A DNA stretch of 64,000 bases from Bremia lactucae (GCF_004359215.1 NC_090619.1:5341619-5405618), one strand, 5' to 3'. Numbered from the stretch's first letter, positions 42,681 to 54,660 are shown. Made by a program: numbers and translations. Notes: generated by a model not told the origin, from the letters alone.

Positions 42681-42780
42681 NNNNNNNNNNNNNNNNNNNN
42701 NNNNNNNNNNNNNNNNNNNNNNNNNNNNNNNNNNNNNNNNNNNNNNNNNNNNNNNNNNNNNNNNNNNNNNNNNNNNNNNN
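42681..42780. other. Assembly gap (100 N)
   Basis: Exactly 100 N. Minus-strand family C gag is on the left and plus-strand family A pol on the right, so the join is unsupported by sequence. Confidence 0.99.
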
Positions 42781-42948
42781 TCAGCACATACGACTCTTAG
42801 CGAGTTGTATAACAAATAACCCAGTCCATGAACACACGTTGATTACGGTGTTCATGCAAGGTCTCACGGATGGTCCCGTAAAGACCCACATGCTCCGCTG
42901 GATACACTTGAAGAAGCAATATCCGTTGCGGAACAGAAGGACTTTAGC

Positions 42949-43470
42949 TTGAGACAAGCTCAAGCTAGTTCGTCATCGTATCGTCCTCCAAGACGACACG
43001 AGTTACTAGGTCCAGAACCCATGGACCTTTCTTACGTCGAAAGCGAGAGACCTCGCTTTTCGAGCAATAAGCGATTGCAGAAATGCCATCGCTGTCAAAA
43101 ATTGGGACACTACGCTCATGAGTGTAGTGCCCCATGCCCAGCACCGAAAGGTACTGAACGTAATTTTGGACCGTATACCAAAAAGGGCAACGGTCGCGGT
43201 ACCGATCGAGTAAAAGCGGGCCATGTAAGTGAGTCAACCTCCCCACATAGCTCTCCGACCTTCTATGTGCGAAAGGCCACAGGAGGGTGGCGGATAGTGC
43301 ACGCACTCAATAAACTGAATGCTGCAACGATACCGGCTCAAACGCCGATACCTAGAAAAGATGTAATCAAAGATGGTATGTCTAAGAGTACGATCTTTTC
43401 GTCTATAGATCTGATGGATAGGTTTATCAAATCCTTCTGCGTGAACGGGACATCCCGTACACAGCAGTGA
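42949..43470 (+). pseudogene. Zinc knuckle-RT fusion, copy 2
   Basis: Identical in protein to 26470-26991 except one Lys/Arg difference (SEKPRF against SERPRF). It has the same missing protease and the same terminal frameshift. Confidence 0.8.
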
Positions 43471-44231
43471 GCACTCCCAGTGGGATGCTCTGGGAATGGC
43501 TAGTGATGCCTCAGGGGCTTAGCAACGCCCCTGCAACATTCAACAGATGTGTAACAAATCTGTTGAGACCGGTTTGAGAATTCGCACCGAGTTATTTTGA
43601 CGAGGTATTCGTTCATAGCCGGGTCATGGACGGTAAGACGGACGTAAAAGTTCATTAAACTCACATTCGTCAGGTTCTTACACTTATGCGAACACATAAG
43701 TTTTATGCAAATCTCAAGAAGTGTATATTCGCTGCAAGCGAAATACCTTTTCTTGGGTGCATCGTCGGTAAACACGGTGTGCGCCCTGATCCCGAAAAGT
43801 TCAAGGCAATGACCGACTGGCCAGTTCCAGTCGATGTCAAGTAACTTAGAAAGTTCCTTGGTTTAGCGGCGTTCTGGCACAAGTACTCTCGCAATTATGC
43901 AGAGATGACAGTTCATCTCTCTCATCTCTTGAAAAAGACGAGAAATTGTTATGGAACGCTGATTGTCAGCGTTCGTTTAAAGATATCAAGCAAAGCTTGA
44001 TGCAATCGCCCATCTTGGCGATTGCAGATCAAGACAGACCATTCCATGTGGTCTGTGACGCCAGCGATTTCGCAATCGGCTGCGCGTTAATGCAATACGA
44101 TACAGATGGCGCGGAGCGCGTCGTCTGTTACCAATCGCGTCAGCTGCAACCAGCTGAACGCAATTACCCAGTGCATGACAAGGAACTCCTTGCCATAAAA
44201 ATGCATTGGCTAATTTAGGGTCTACCTCCTA
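43471..44231 (+). pseudogene. Reverse transcriptase and RNase H, copy 2
   Basis: Same blocks and the same in-frame stops as 26992-27755, including SYFDEVF at the active site. Private changes include loss of one A near 43933 (shifting frame before MLWNADCQRSF) and the RNase H frame ending LAIKMHWLI. Confidence 0.8.
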
Positions 44232-44317
44232 GATGATAGACCGCTCATCGCATATACGGACCATGCGTCATTACACACGACCGTAAACAGCCCACACCTT
44301 TCGCAAAGAATGGCGAG

Positions 44318-45260
44318 GTGGCTACCTTCTTCGAGGAGTGTAGCTTCTCCGTCGAATATAAACCAGGACGACTTAACGTCGTCACTGATGCGTTATCACG
44401 CCGACCCGATGTCGAGTCAGCAGTGCACTCCAACAGTGAAATCAATCCCACTGTTGCAACCCTCACTACGAGTATTCCGTCATCACCCTTAGTTGATGAC
44501 ATAAAGGAAGCCTACACAGAAGATAAGGACCTTCTATGTTTGATGGATCATTTAATGAATCCATCCGATAAATCTTTTAAAGATTTCCCAACTTATATCG
44601 ATCGTCATCCGATCGATCCACAACACGTAACGGCTTATTGTATTCATCAAGTGTTGCCGGCGACACTCCACGTGTCGTCGTCCCAACTCACAATGATTTG
44701 CGCTTGCGCATCATGTATAAGTGTCACGATGCTCCAACAAGTGGGCATCATGGACGTGAGAAGACTTACCTCACGGTAAGTCGCTACTTTTACTGGCTCC
44801 TCCAGTATCAGTTTGTGCGCAAGTACATTCGTGGTTGCGAGATATGTCAACGGGTGAAGCCTAGTCCTTTAGCCCGTGCGCCTCTCCAACCTCTTCCAAT
44901 TCCGGCAGAGTGTTGGCAGTCCGTATTAATGGACTTAGTCTTCGGATTCTTCGATACGATCACAAAAACAATTGAATTCTTGTTTTTGTAAACAGATTCA
45001 GCAAGATGGTACGTCTTTTTGCAGTACCAGAGTCGATCACGACTCCGGGCTGTGCCGGTGCCTTTATCGACTTGGTATTTAAAATCCATGGGTTACCCCG
45101 TCAATTGGTCTCGGATAGAGATCCAAGATTCACGGCGGAGTTCTGGCAATCCGTGTTCCGAGAGATTGGAACACGGCTGAATATGTCAACATCCGATCAC
45201 CCAGAAACGGATGGTCAAACAGAACGTGTAAATTGCGTCCACGAAGAGATACTTTGAGGT
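44318..45260 (+). pseudogene. Integrase, copy 2, frameshifted
   Basis: The frame starts as in copy 1 (YKPGRLNVVTDALSRRPD) but shifts near 44590. It continues GREKTYLTVSRYFYW and CEICQRVKPSPLARAPL (44638-44991), then after another shift FAVPESITTPGCAGAFIDLV, LVSDRDPRFTAEF and HPETDGQTERVN. It ends in a stop at about 45257. The core residues can be traced but the gene is broken at several points. Confidence 0.8.
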
Positions 45261-46067
45261 TACGTCCAATTGTATCCGAATTGGTGCGAGTCTTTACCGA
45301 TGGTCGAATCAATAATTCGGTGCATGCGTCTACAACGCATACACCGTTCTTCGTGAATGGCTTACGCCACCCACGTATACCCACGCAATTAGAGGTATCC
45401 TCTCGGTTAAGCGGGGGGTGGACTCGCACGAGCAAAACCATTTCTGGCTCATGTTCATCACGCGTCGAAGTTACCAACGACGCGAGTGATGTCGATGTCG
45501 AAGCAATCGACATCGAAGATGTGAAAACTCTCATGGCAGTGCGCACAAAGCGCGCTGAAAAAGACAAAACAAAAGAGTCAGCAGAGAGATTTCTGCTGGC
45601 TCGAGAATTAGTAATCCGTTTCGTACAGGGTTCCATTGCTAACGCAGTGGACCGTCATAAATGGAACGCAGACAAACATGGAAGAGCAAATCTTCTTTCA
45701 TTAAAAATTAATGACCTAGTGCTACTCTCTACGGTAAACTTACCTAAGCGCGTAGTCACTAGTGTGGGCAGCATTAATTCATACCCAAGTTCATTGGGCC
45801 TTTTCGTGTACCAGATCGCAAAGGCAATCCGTACACAATAGAATTGCCACGTAGGATGCGAACGCATCCTACTGTTTATGTTGGTCGGCTCCGCCCGTAC
45901 CATCAGTACGCAGTTTCTTCCGAACACGGATCTGACCACCTTTTTCAAGAGGCAGGACTTCCATGCCTCACGTGGGGTCACCCCAGTGCGTGTTATATTG
46001 AAAACACAAAGCGAGTAAAAGGGATGTCTGTTCCCTTTCTTCGCCCTGGGGTAGGGCTCGCATCTCT
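45261..46067 (+). pseudogene. Integrase tail and SH3-like region, copy 2
   Basis: 45322-45841 is open: INNSVHASTTHTPFFVNGLR, then AVRTKRAEKDKTKESAERFL, VDRHKWNADKHGRANLLSL and LVLLSTVNLPKRVVTSVG. The next part (45844-45930) gives PRRMRTHPTVYVGRLRPYHQ, the usual end of the SH3-like fold. No chromodomain follows. Confidence 0.7.
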
Positions 46068-46073
46068 ATCGAG

Positions 46074-46675
46074 ATGCGCGATGAGATTGACGTTTTGCAG
46101 TCGATTTACAGGCGCCAGGGACGCGTGTTTTCCGATGGACCTCCTAATCCATCGGATGGGTATCGTCATACTGTCAGACGAGGCCCTCCATGTCAACAAC
46201 CAGCTAGGAACGAGGGTCCCAGCTGTCATGTGAAGGTGAATAACCGCGCCAGCGAACAAGATAACTCGTTCGCTACCACTTTATATCATAATGGTCTTGA
46301 ATACGTTCCACAAGGAAACGTTGAGAATCCTTCAATGATCGTGGCTGAGGAGGGGAAATTAGATCCGACCCATGTGTCGGACCTAGAGTCGAAGAACAAC
46401 AAACTCGATCACTTCCTCCATGAATTGGAGGAGGTACTTGATCACGAGCGCGGTACGCGTCGATCGTTGGAGCAGACGGGCCAGGCTCACTATATCGAAC
46501 GGCTGGAGGATCGTTCGAAGAGTGCGTACTCCATGTTGGAGTAAGAACGGAAATATCACGCTCTTCGTGATGAGGTGTCGTCCGCTCATCGCGGTTTCGA
46601 GGATCTTCGGACCCGGCATGAGAATCTCCAGGTTCAACATGAGAATCTGGTTCGTGACCACAAAAATCTCTAAGA
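46074..46675 (+). pseudogene. Coiled-coil tail of family A pol
   Basis: After a variable Pro/Asn-rich part, the plus strand codes a long heptad segment: LESKNNKLDHFLHELEEVLD, HERGTRRSLEQTGQAHYIER, (one stop at 46544), ERKYHALRDEVSSAHRGFED, LRTRHENLQVQHENLVRDHK, stop. It takes the place that a chromodomain has in family C. Confidence 0.65.
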
Positions 46676-46693
46676 TATTCACGTGACAACAGA

Positions 46694-47551
46694 TGCAATT
46701 TATACCTTGCACCGTTGGAGTTCGTTTCTCAAAATTAACCCGAATTGCGTTAAGTCTTTGAAGCCAGGCATCGCGTCCAATGTCTTTGACATTGCGAATT
46801 AACGCGCTCCAGGTTTGCATCAGGGGAACTTTGTCTCGCTTGTTGTTGCCACTATACCATCGATGCTTAAGAAAAACATCGAGATAAAAATCTTCCTCAG
46901 CACAAATGCTCTTCGCGCTGGAATCAAGGCCATGTAGCTTTGTCGCAATAAATGAGTTATATTAATTGTGAGAAGTAGTCTCTCCAGACAAGATATTATC
47001 TAGCCGCTTGGGCAAAAGCCACGGTCTCTTCTAAGGGGCAAGACGAAACATTTTATTGTTTACGATGACGATGGCGTAAGCCATCGTCATCACCACGCAC
47101 AGAAATATGTGCGGGTGACGGCATGGGAGACGGTGCTGGCTCTGAGGATCATCGTCAACGACGGAACCGAGCATGCGATAGCGAATACTATTAGCACGTC
47201 TATCCGATTGAGCCCTCTCATTCGAAGGCTCATAATCAGCCGTCTGACGATGATCAGGAGACTGTTATGCTCTCCTTTAGTGTGCCATTTCGTCCGACTC
47301 GCACTCATAGTCGACTTCCGAAGAGGGGTCGCATTCTCGTGGTGAATCACGACGTGGCCCGCAACATCTAGTGTTGCGGGAGAAGATGATATTACGGCAG
47401 ACGAAACGTCTGCCGCAAGAGACAATAATGCGTCACCCGCGACTGCATGCACCGCAGCCGAAGGGCCCGCACTGTTCGCAAACCGCATGGACTCATTAAC
47501 CATGCGATAGAATTGAAATTGATGGTTCTGACCAATCAACATGCTTTTCAA
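46694..47551 (-). pseudogene. Opposite-strand ORF of family A copy 2 (aORF), broken
   Basis: The start MKSMLIGQNHQFQFYRMVNE is 70 bp from the 3' LTR, reading toward pol (47551-47090). After frame changes near 47090 it continues in one frame from about 47012: PKRLDNILSGE, (stop), FIATKLHGLDSSAKSICAEE, DFYLDVFLKHRWYSGNNKRD, KVPLMQTWSALIRNVKDIGR, DAWLQRLNAIRVNFEKRTPT. This is clearly protein-like (Trp, Tyr and charged residues in globular spacing), whereas the sense strand there is not. It ends near 46690, just past the stop of the sense coiled-coil tail, so the two genes converge. No family is recognised. Confidence 0.6.
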
Positions 47552-47620
47552 TTAAGTTGTCTTATAGTGACCACTATATTCAATGACATTCAGAGTGATT
47601 GTCGTTTAAGGGAGGGTTGA

Positions 47621-48055
47621 TATAACGGGGTGTATCGCTCCATGTAATTAACACTTAAAGGTTGTTTATTTATATATTATCTAAAAGGTAGAAAATATTT
47701 GAAAAATATTACTTAACATAGTTATATTCGGGAAACTTATCCATTGGTAGATATCGCCCATCATATCTACTTGCTCCGCAGTCCAGTCAGCACTACGCGC
47801 GCAAAGAGAGAGACAGATACGACTTTATTACATGTTTTGCATTGGTTTATTGTTAAGTTAATATTAACTAGATAGAAACAAAAGAACTTATATTAATACA
47901 GTTTACTTTTAACCCTCTTTAAAAGCAAGTGTTTTGAAGAGAGTCTTCCTCTGCACGTACTAGTGTTCGTGAAGTGACGTGAGGCACCATTCGCACTGAA
48001 GCAGTGCGAAGTGGACTTGTACTGAATTAGTACAAGTCGGCAGTGCCCCGTTACA
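47621..48055 (+). repeat. 3' LTR of family A copy 2
   Basis: TATAACGGGG to CCCCGTTACA, 435 bp, preceded by a purine tract. Confidence 0.9.
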
Positions 48056-49650
48056 GCGTGCTCTAATTTGCTGCGATACAGCTTGACTCATAACCAGATG
48101 CGGTTCTGGCAACCATTTCTATGGAAGGCCTTTATACGAAAGTATTCCGAATTTACCCTCTACTTCTAAAGCGGCCGTTGAAATCGCGTTGTATGTTAAG
48201 TTCAACTTTAAAGCTACTCGCTACGGTACGCATGGGTATAATGCTAACTCTTCGAGCAAATCTGGTTCGTCTGATCGGCCAGAGCAATTGACCTTAGCCT
48301 TGGTGAGTAAAGGAAAGCAGAGTATAAGTTCTTCAGCAGCAGAGAAACATTTATAGACGGTTAATGTGCGGAAGTACGAAACTCTTGCGCCTGGTGTGTT
48401 CACTACGAGCCGCTCGCAAGGCTCGGACGAACAATATTTCCACATCACACCACAATTTGGTAGGGAGCGAAAAGCGCCGACTTTTAGTTAATGCGGGGTG
48501 CCCAACAAATGACAAACTATGCTCTGTAGAACCCTTAAAGAGTTGAGCCTCGAAGAGCTCTAAACTCAATAGCACGGAGCGTGAATGCAACTCCGTCTTG
48601 TTAGCCGTAGAGGCGATTGTGAAGGGCCATAAGAACGATGGTCGATTGAGACTTTGTAGTGTCATGCAAACACACTCGATGTCATTCCCTCCAAGGGATT
48701 CAGCGATATAGTGAAGCGCTTAAAGTGCATGAAGGTGTTTGGATCACTGTTCACTTAGCGACTAAGACTCGTGTCATTTTCCCTAAGGTTCCGTTGAACT
48801 TAGGTGTAAAGTAATTGGGTCTTGACAGCACTATACGCTGTCTTGTCCTCGACTTGAATGTGGGATATTATCTTATCCTGGATATCTACAGCCTTAGGCA
48901 CAACGCGTTATATTCATAGCAAAGCTTTAGCGAGTCATGGACCCACCTTTGCAAAGAAACAAGAGCGCTATCATTTTCAGTCACTGACTGAGTCCGTTCA
49001 GTGTGTTGAATATTGGAGTGTCTGCGTTAATAAGGTTCTCGAGCATGACTTTGACTGTTCGTAAAATGGCACGTAATCCGTCGAACGACCCTCGTTGTGA
49101 TAACAAGGGCCGAGTCATCACAAATCTGGTTTTGCTGATGCACGTAAAGTGGCATGTAGACATCCACCGAACGAAGTCGGCCGTGATGGCACCACCGAAA
49201 TGTCGAAAACGACATTGCTGGCAATATTTCAAGACATTTCGGGCTATGCTCGTCAAATGCAAGTAGGGTGACACGTAATTGTTCACTGGATGATAAATCC
49301 AAGTTATGTAAACCTCCACCAGATGCCGAGCAAGACATCAGCCATCGCATAGAGCAAAGAAAAATTGAAGAATCTGTTCACGTTGAAAGTATGGATGTTC
49401 CGGCCTTTATGATGCGTATGGTCTCTGCACAAAGACGGAAGATACACCAGTTAGTTGCCTGCGAGACGCAAAACATCTTCAGATGTCACAGAGTGATGCT
49501 AGGAAGCAGCTCTAGACATCGTTAATGGGGTGACTGGTAACGTTGTGGATGGCAATAGCCTGGAGATATCCCATCTCTTACATGTTCTTTTAGAGCTAGA
49601 CGTAAAGTTTGTTGAAGCCATAGCAAACGGTGCAACACAAAGGCTGTAGG
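48056..49650 (+). pseudogene. Decayed Gypsy gag-protease segment, another family
   Basis: 48200-48660 reads a degraded gag end (KFNFKATRYGTHGYNANSSS, DEQYFHITPQFG). 48740-48960 gives a retropepsin-like stretch: TVHLATKTRVIFPKVPLNLG, CLVLDLNVGYYLILDI. Later pieces (IVNGVTGNVVDGNSLEISHL near 49560) are uncertain. Many stops. It starts directly at the family A LTR end. Confidence 0.5.
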
Positions 49651-49962
49651 TGGCAGATTCTTAACTTTTTGAGATATTCGTAAAAGCTTCATACATTACT
49701 CCTTAAAACCGGCATAAGAACACGGCTTATACCGGTCTAAGAAGTACAATATATTAATATTCTGGAGTTGGTATAGCCATACATATCAGTCCCCTTAAAA
49801 AATACAAGGAGCCGGTATAACCACACATTTTAATCGACTACCTCCGTATTTATGAGAGTATTGTAATCGTTGCAATTTCTTGGCAACGTGGCTTCATATA
49901 AAGAAGCCTTTATGGAGATCTTTCGATCATCAGTAATCCGAAGGCCTGGCTTCTCAATGATT
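49651..49962. other. AT-rich spacer, nothing recognised
   Basis: Holds an imperfect inverted motif (CCGGCATAA...TTATACCGG, 49708-49737) but no gene. Confidence 0.4.
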
Positions 49963-50583
49963 TTAACGGGGTGTACTTCACATGAATATTTTCCCATAAG
50001 AGGAAATAAGAAGTAGAAGTACAAAATTATTATCCTTTATTAATTTTGACTTGATAGTTGCAATATTATCAGATTTGGTAATATTGAGGCATTCAGATAT
50101 TAGTTCTGTAGATTGGTTGGTTTAAGTTTATGTCAACCCCGCCAATCGTAACAAGATACGATTGGGGGTGCGCAAGGAGGCGCAATACATAGCCAATTAT
50201 TAATATGTTAAAGTCAGTAGATGATAGACCGTTACGTAGAGACTTAACAAATTGATACAGTATTTTTTTTCTTTATACTTAAATCTTAGTATTAACCTAG
50301 AGCAGCTAAGTTTCTTAGCTACTTTGACCCTACCTCTGCAGGTCAGCGTACGTGAAGCAACAATATTTTTAATAATCATTTTTTTTTGAATATTTTAAAT
50401 TAAACATGGCGAACGGGTGAGTAACACGTGAATGATCTACCTTTTAATTCAGGATAATTATCTTATAAAAATACTGAATAAATACATTAAAGTTTCTTAA
50501 CGTTTAAGGCATCTAACCTTCACTGATATCAGCTTAGGTTGACTAGCACTGTTGTCAGTACTAGCTGAAGATTCCCCGATAAA
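49963..50583 (+). repeat. 5' LTR of family B with foreign insert
   Basis: AACGGGGTGTACTTCACATG start, TCAACCCCGCCAATCGT block, a TTACGTAG(A/G) block, end AGATTCCCCGATAAA. It is about 110 bp longer than the 3' LTR because of the insert at 50361-50506. Confidence 0.7.
50361..50506 (+). other. Mitochondrial small-subunit rRNA fragment (NUMT)
   Basis: The core GGCGAACGGGTGAGTAACAC (50408-50427), followed by GTGAATGATCTACC and AGGATAATTATC, is the conserved segment near position 100-150 of bacterial-type 16S rRNA. The surroundings are very AT-rich, as in oomycete mitochondrial DNA. The other family B LTRs lack it. Confidence 0.85.
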
Positions 50584-50585
50584 CC

Positions 50586-50596
50586 TGGTAGCACTT
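50586..50596 (+). other. Primer-binding site TGGTAGCACTT, family B
   Basis: Two bases after the LTR end; same 11-mer as in families A and C. Confidence 0.75.
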
Positions 50597-50644
50597 CGTA
50601 GTCCGTTTAACGGCCTACGCACGTTCCATCCAACATAGATATGT

Positions 50645-51520
50645 GTGATGAAAAAAAAGGTGGAGCTCTCAATCACCTCAAGAAGGCTCCATGCAACGCG
50701 TGAAAGGTATATTAACCTTGAATGGAGAGCGGTCGAAGGTATGAGTTCGGCGACAGGAGAGCCCGCCATTAGCGCCATGTTGTTCGCTCTACCAAGAGAC
50801 GATCAACATGCGGCTATAGCCGAGTTCATACAACATGAGCTCGACGAGGCCCAAGAAAAAGTATCCGCTCTTCACCAGCAAGGCTGTCAACACGCAGAGC
50901 TGTTGAAATAGCAGGGTGCTCTACAGTTGTTACTGTCAAGACAGCAGCCTTTACATGCTGCAAGTAAGCCAACGCTTTCATGTCGACCCGAAACCTTAAA
51001 TAAAGAAATTTTAAAGCTTAAGACAGCCTCTTATAATATGGTCTGTCGATCTAGAGGACGCTATTAAAATCTCGCCGCATCGATGACGATGCGACGAAGT
51101 GAAATTTGGCATGTCCAACTTGGCCGGACGTGCTAAATCTTGGGACTTAGGCTCAAGCTTCAGGATCCATATATGATTGGGTCGAATAAGGTCTTTAAAA
51201 CCCGGCTCATACAAACCTTAAACTGCCACGTGCCGAATTCAGGACTCGAGCAGAGGTCCTGAAACTGAAGCAGGACAAGCGTGATCTTCACGCTTATGGC
51301 GAACATTCACGATACTTAGTAAATTGTATCGTGAGTCATCCAATTGATGAACAAACAGGTAGCTGTGATATAAAGGGTCTTGCAGACGGTCCTGTCATGA
51401 TCCACATTTTCCGACTCGAATAATTGACGCTTGATGAAGCGATCTTTGAAGGACTTTAGCCCCAAACAGGCGTTCGTCAATTCTGGAGCTTATCGTCCAC
51501 ATAGACGACAAGGTAACGGA
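50645..51520 (+). pseudogene. Gag of family B element
   Basis: 50645-50911 is open with HELDEAQEKVSALHQQGCQH, the same helical N-terminus as in family A gag. Later frames give NLAGRAKSWDL-like, VFKTRLIQTL-like and LKLKQDKRDLHAYGEH-like capsid pieces. Multiple frameshifts and stops. A degraded zinc-knuckle region is near 51590-51650. Confidence 0.65.
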
Positions 51521-52430
51521 GTCCAGAAACAATGAATCTCTGTTATGCTAAGAGCGAGAAAACTCGCTTTTCAAGTTGCAAGCAATTTGAAAGATTCAAT
51601 TGCTGTCAAAAACACAGAATACTACGCCTATCAATGTAGTGTCCATGGCTCAGTGCTTAGACACACTGAGCAAAACGATCGACCCCCGCTAAGTATAGCG
51701 AGTATAGCGGAGGACGCGGATCCGACGCTGTTATGAAAACGCACCGGCATCGCGGTTTGCTTGAAAATGGTCGGCGTGGAGCTCCCTACTGATCCAGCAA
51801 AATCAAGAGAATTTGAAGGTTTCTTGACGAAAGTTGCTCCTCACAATTAAACATTGTGTGTAACTGCCCCTGGTGATGAGATTAGCCTCATCATCTTGCA
51901 GACTAAATCGGCAAATAAGGTGCCATTAGAAACCCTAATCGTTTGAGAGGCGTCGAATGCTAGAAGATCGCAGGCTTAAGTACGTTGCTCGAAAAATCAT
52001 AAACGAGGACGACAGTGCGTCCAGCAGCAGGCGCATCTGTAACATTTAAGAAATATGTACTTGGATACGAAAAAGTACACAGTACAATATAATTTCATCG
52101 TATTGGATGTGGATGACAAATTTGATGTCATTCGTGGTTCACCATGGCTTAGAAAGTCAGAAAGTACGAGCCATGCATTATTGGCAGCATCAAGCCGTAA
52201 CGATGCCTGTCTCTCGTTCATGAGTTGGTCATCTGATGAACGTCTTGGGGGAGTCCACAAGCTTGTGGGTGTCCTTCGAGTGAGTGCGGTGGCCTATTTT
52301 GGTACCGAGCGAGTTGCCTTAGGATAGAGACACTCAACACGAACACGACCTGATACCAGGTTCAAAATACTGTTTCATGATATAGTGATCAATGCCTCGA
52401 GAACAGCTCTTTAATCTTTAATCTTCCGTG
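51521..52430 (+). pseudogene. Gag end and protease region of family B element
   Basis: Contains a broken zinc-knuckle stretch (CCQKHRILRLS-like), then EDADPTLL, and at 52055-52160 a retropepsin end: YNFIVLDVDDKFDVIRGSPW (the D-x-ILG-x-PW block, with changes). Stops throughout. Confidence 0.6.
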
Positions 52431-52439
52431 TGCGTAAAG

Positions 52440-53060
52440 CAACAAAAATGTGGCGGATCGTGCATGCGCTAAGTTATTTGAAGCTGAAACAGTACCGGCT
52501 AAAAAGCAGATACCACGAAAAGACGTAATTATTGACGGTACCATCTTTTTGTCAATGGATCTGATAGTATATTCTATCATATCCGGATGCGTGAACAGAA
52601 TATTTCATTCGCTGCTGTAATAACCCTAAGCGTTATGCTGTGGGAGTGGCTTGTTATGCAACAGGGGCTTAGTAATGCCGCCGCAACATTCATCAGATGT
52701 GTAACTAGTCTGTTGAGATCGTGCGAGTTACTTGAAAACGGCTTCGTCCATAGCTGTGCCATGAACGGAAAGTCGGACGTTAAGATACATCGTGCCCATG
52801 TCCGAAAGGTTCTTGCACTTATGCGTAAGCATAAGTTGAATGAAAATTTCAAGAAGTGTATACTTCTTGGGTGCATCGTGGGTAAATACGGTGTACGCTT
52901 TGAGCCGAAAAATATAAAGGCGATCACCGACTAACCTGTGCCAGTCGATGAATAGGGACTAGTAAATTCCTCGGCTTAGCGAAGTGCTTACAAAGTACTC
53001 GCGCAACTATGCTGAAATGACAGTACATCTTTCTCGTTTCTTGAAGAAAAAATAAAAATG
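52440..53060 (+). pseudogene. Reverse transcriptase of family B element
   Basis: MWRIVHALSYLKL-like start, then PRKDVIIDGTIFLSMDL, an open frame 52587-52934 with VMLWEWLVMQQGLSNAAATF, HKLNENFKKCILLGCIVGKY and GVRFEPKNIKAITD. The active-site block is not recognisable (it should lie near 52740). Stops follow. Confidence 0.7.
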
Positions 53061-53089
53061 ATCATAGAAAGCTGTTTTTTTATTTGTCA

Positions 53090-54660
53090 GCATTCCTGTA
53101 AAGGTATCAAGCAAAGCTTGATGCAATCGCCAATCGTGGCGATTGCGAACCGATACAGACCATTTCATGTCGTCTGTGACGCCAGCGATTTTGCAATCGG
53201 CTGTGCGTTAATGCAGTACGATACGTACGGTGTAGTACGCGTCGTCTGCTATCAGTCACATCAGCAACATTCTACTAAGCGTAACTATCCAGTGCATGAC
53301 AAGGTACCCATTGCCATGAAATTGCACTGGCTGAGTTTAGGGTCTCCTCTCAAGAAATAGACTGCTCATTTTTTTATACGGACCATGCGTCTTTACACAC
53401 TGCTATAAACAGTTCACACCTCTCGCGAAGAATAGCGAGATGGATGTCTTTCTTCGCGAAGTATAACTTTTCTGCCCGAACGTAAACTAGGACGACTTAA
53501 TGTCCTTGCGATGCCTTTTGCAGCGGCCTCACTTTAAGCCGGCTGCGCGAATCAACTGTAAGGATAAGCCAACTGTTGCAACAGTCAGCAGTGAGGATAA
53601 GCCGTGTTGTATTTCGTCGTCAAAATTACTTGATGACGTAAGAAGAGCCTACCAAGAAAATAAGGCTCCTAAAGGTTGAAGGATCACGTCAGAAACCCAT
53701 CATAATAATCCTTATGAAACTGTCGAAATTGTATCGATCTGTATTCAATTAATACACAACACACGATAGTTTGCAGTATTTTACAGGCATTGCTGGCGAC
53801 CCACCTCGTGTCTCCATTCCCGCTGATAACGATATGCGAGAACGCATCATGTATGAGCTCCAACAAGTGGGCATAATGGGCGTATGAGGACTTCTCGTAC
53901 GGTAAGTCGCGATTTCTGCTGGTCTCGCTAGCATGGATTCTTACCGCAAGTACATATACATACGTGCTTGCGAAGTTGGTCAATGGGTAAAGCCTCGTGC
54001 CTATACACCATGCTCCATTACAGCCTTTGCCTGTTCCGGCATAGTGTTTGCAGTTCGCATCTATGGACTTCGACTTCGGAGTTCTCGAGGACGCTCACAA
54101 GAATAATGGCTGGTTGTGTTTTTCCCGTTTCAGCAAGAAAGTACACTTTTCTATAGCCCGGAGTCGATAACAGCTGAAGGCTGTGCTCGTGTCTTTATCG
54201 ACTTGATTTATTGATTCCATGGGCTACCCCTGTGACTTGATTTCGGACCCAGTTCCCGGAAGATTTTTGACCATCTGTGCTCAAATCACTCAAAATACAG
54301 TTGTAAATATTACTTTCTTACCATCCTGAAACAGATGGTCAGACAGAACGTAAAAATCGTGCCCTTAAAAAGATACTTCGTGGATAAGCCCACCCCTTTA
54401 CGAGTTGGAGCAGGCTGTTGCCGATAGCAAAATTAGCCATCAACAAATCGATGCACGCATCAACAAAGCATAATCGCTTCTCGTAAATGACTTACGCCAT
54501 CCACGTATTCCCACCTTGTTTAAAAATGATTCTAATTTAATTGGCGAGGAATCGCTCGAGCAAAATTCAATCTCGCTGTTGCTCATCATGCATTGCCTCA
54601 ACAGCTAATGTCAAAGATACCAATAATGTTTCAGTTAAGATTGAATAAGATTATACATCA
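53090..54660 (+). pseudogene. RNase H and integrase of family B element
   Basis: 53100-53360 is open (GIKQSLMQSPIVAIANRYRP, FHVVCDASDFAIGCALMQYD). After that only short pieces remain: YTDHASLHTA, AVNSSHLSRRIARW, then integrase fragments LRSMDFDFGVLEDAHKNNG, HPETDGQTERKNR and INKSMHASTKHNR. It is cut at about 54673 by the solo LTR. Confidence 0.7.

Larger units (their letters stand above)
42781..48055 (+). mobile_element. Ty3/Gypsy element, family A, copy 2 (5' end lost in gap)
   Basis: It contains the zinc knuckle-RT fusion, RNase H, a broken integrase, a coiled-coil pol tail, an opposite-strand ORF, a purine tract (TTTAAGGGAGGGTTGA) and the 3' LTR. It is nearly identical to copy 1 up to about 44583 and clearly more diverged beyond. 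Confidence 0.85.
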
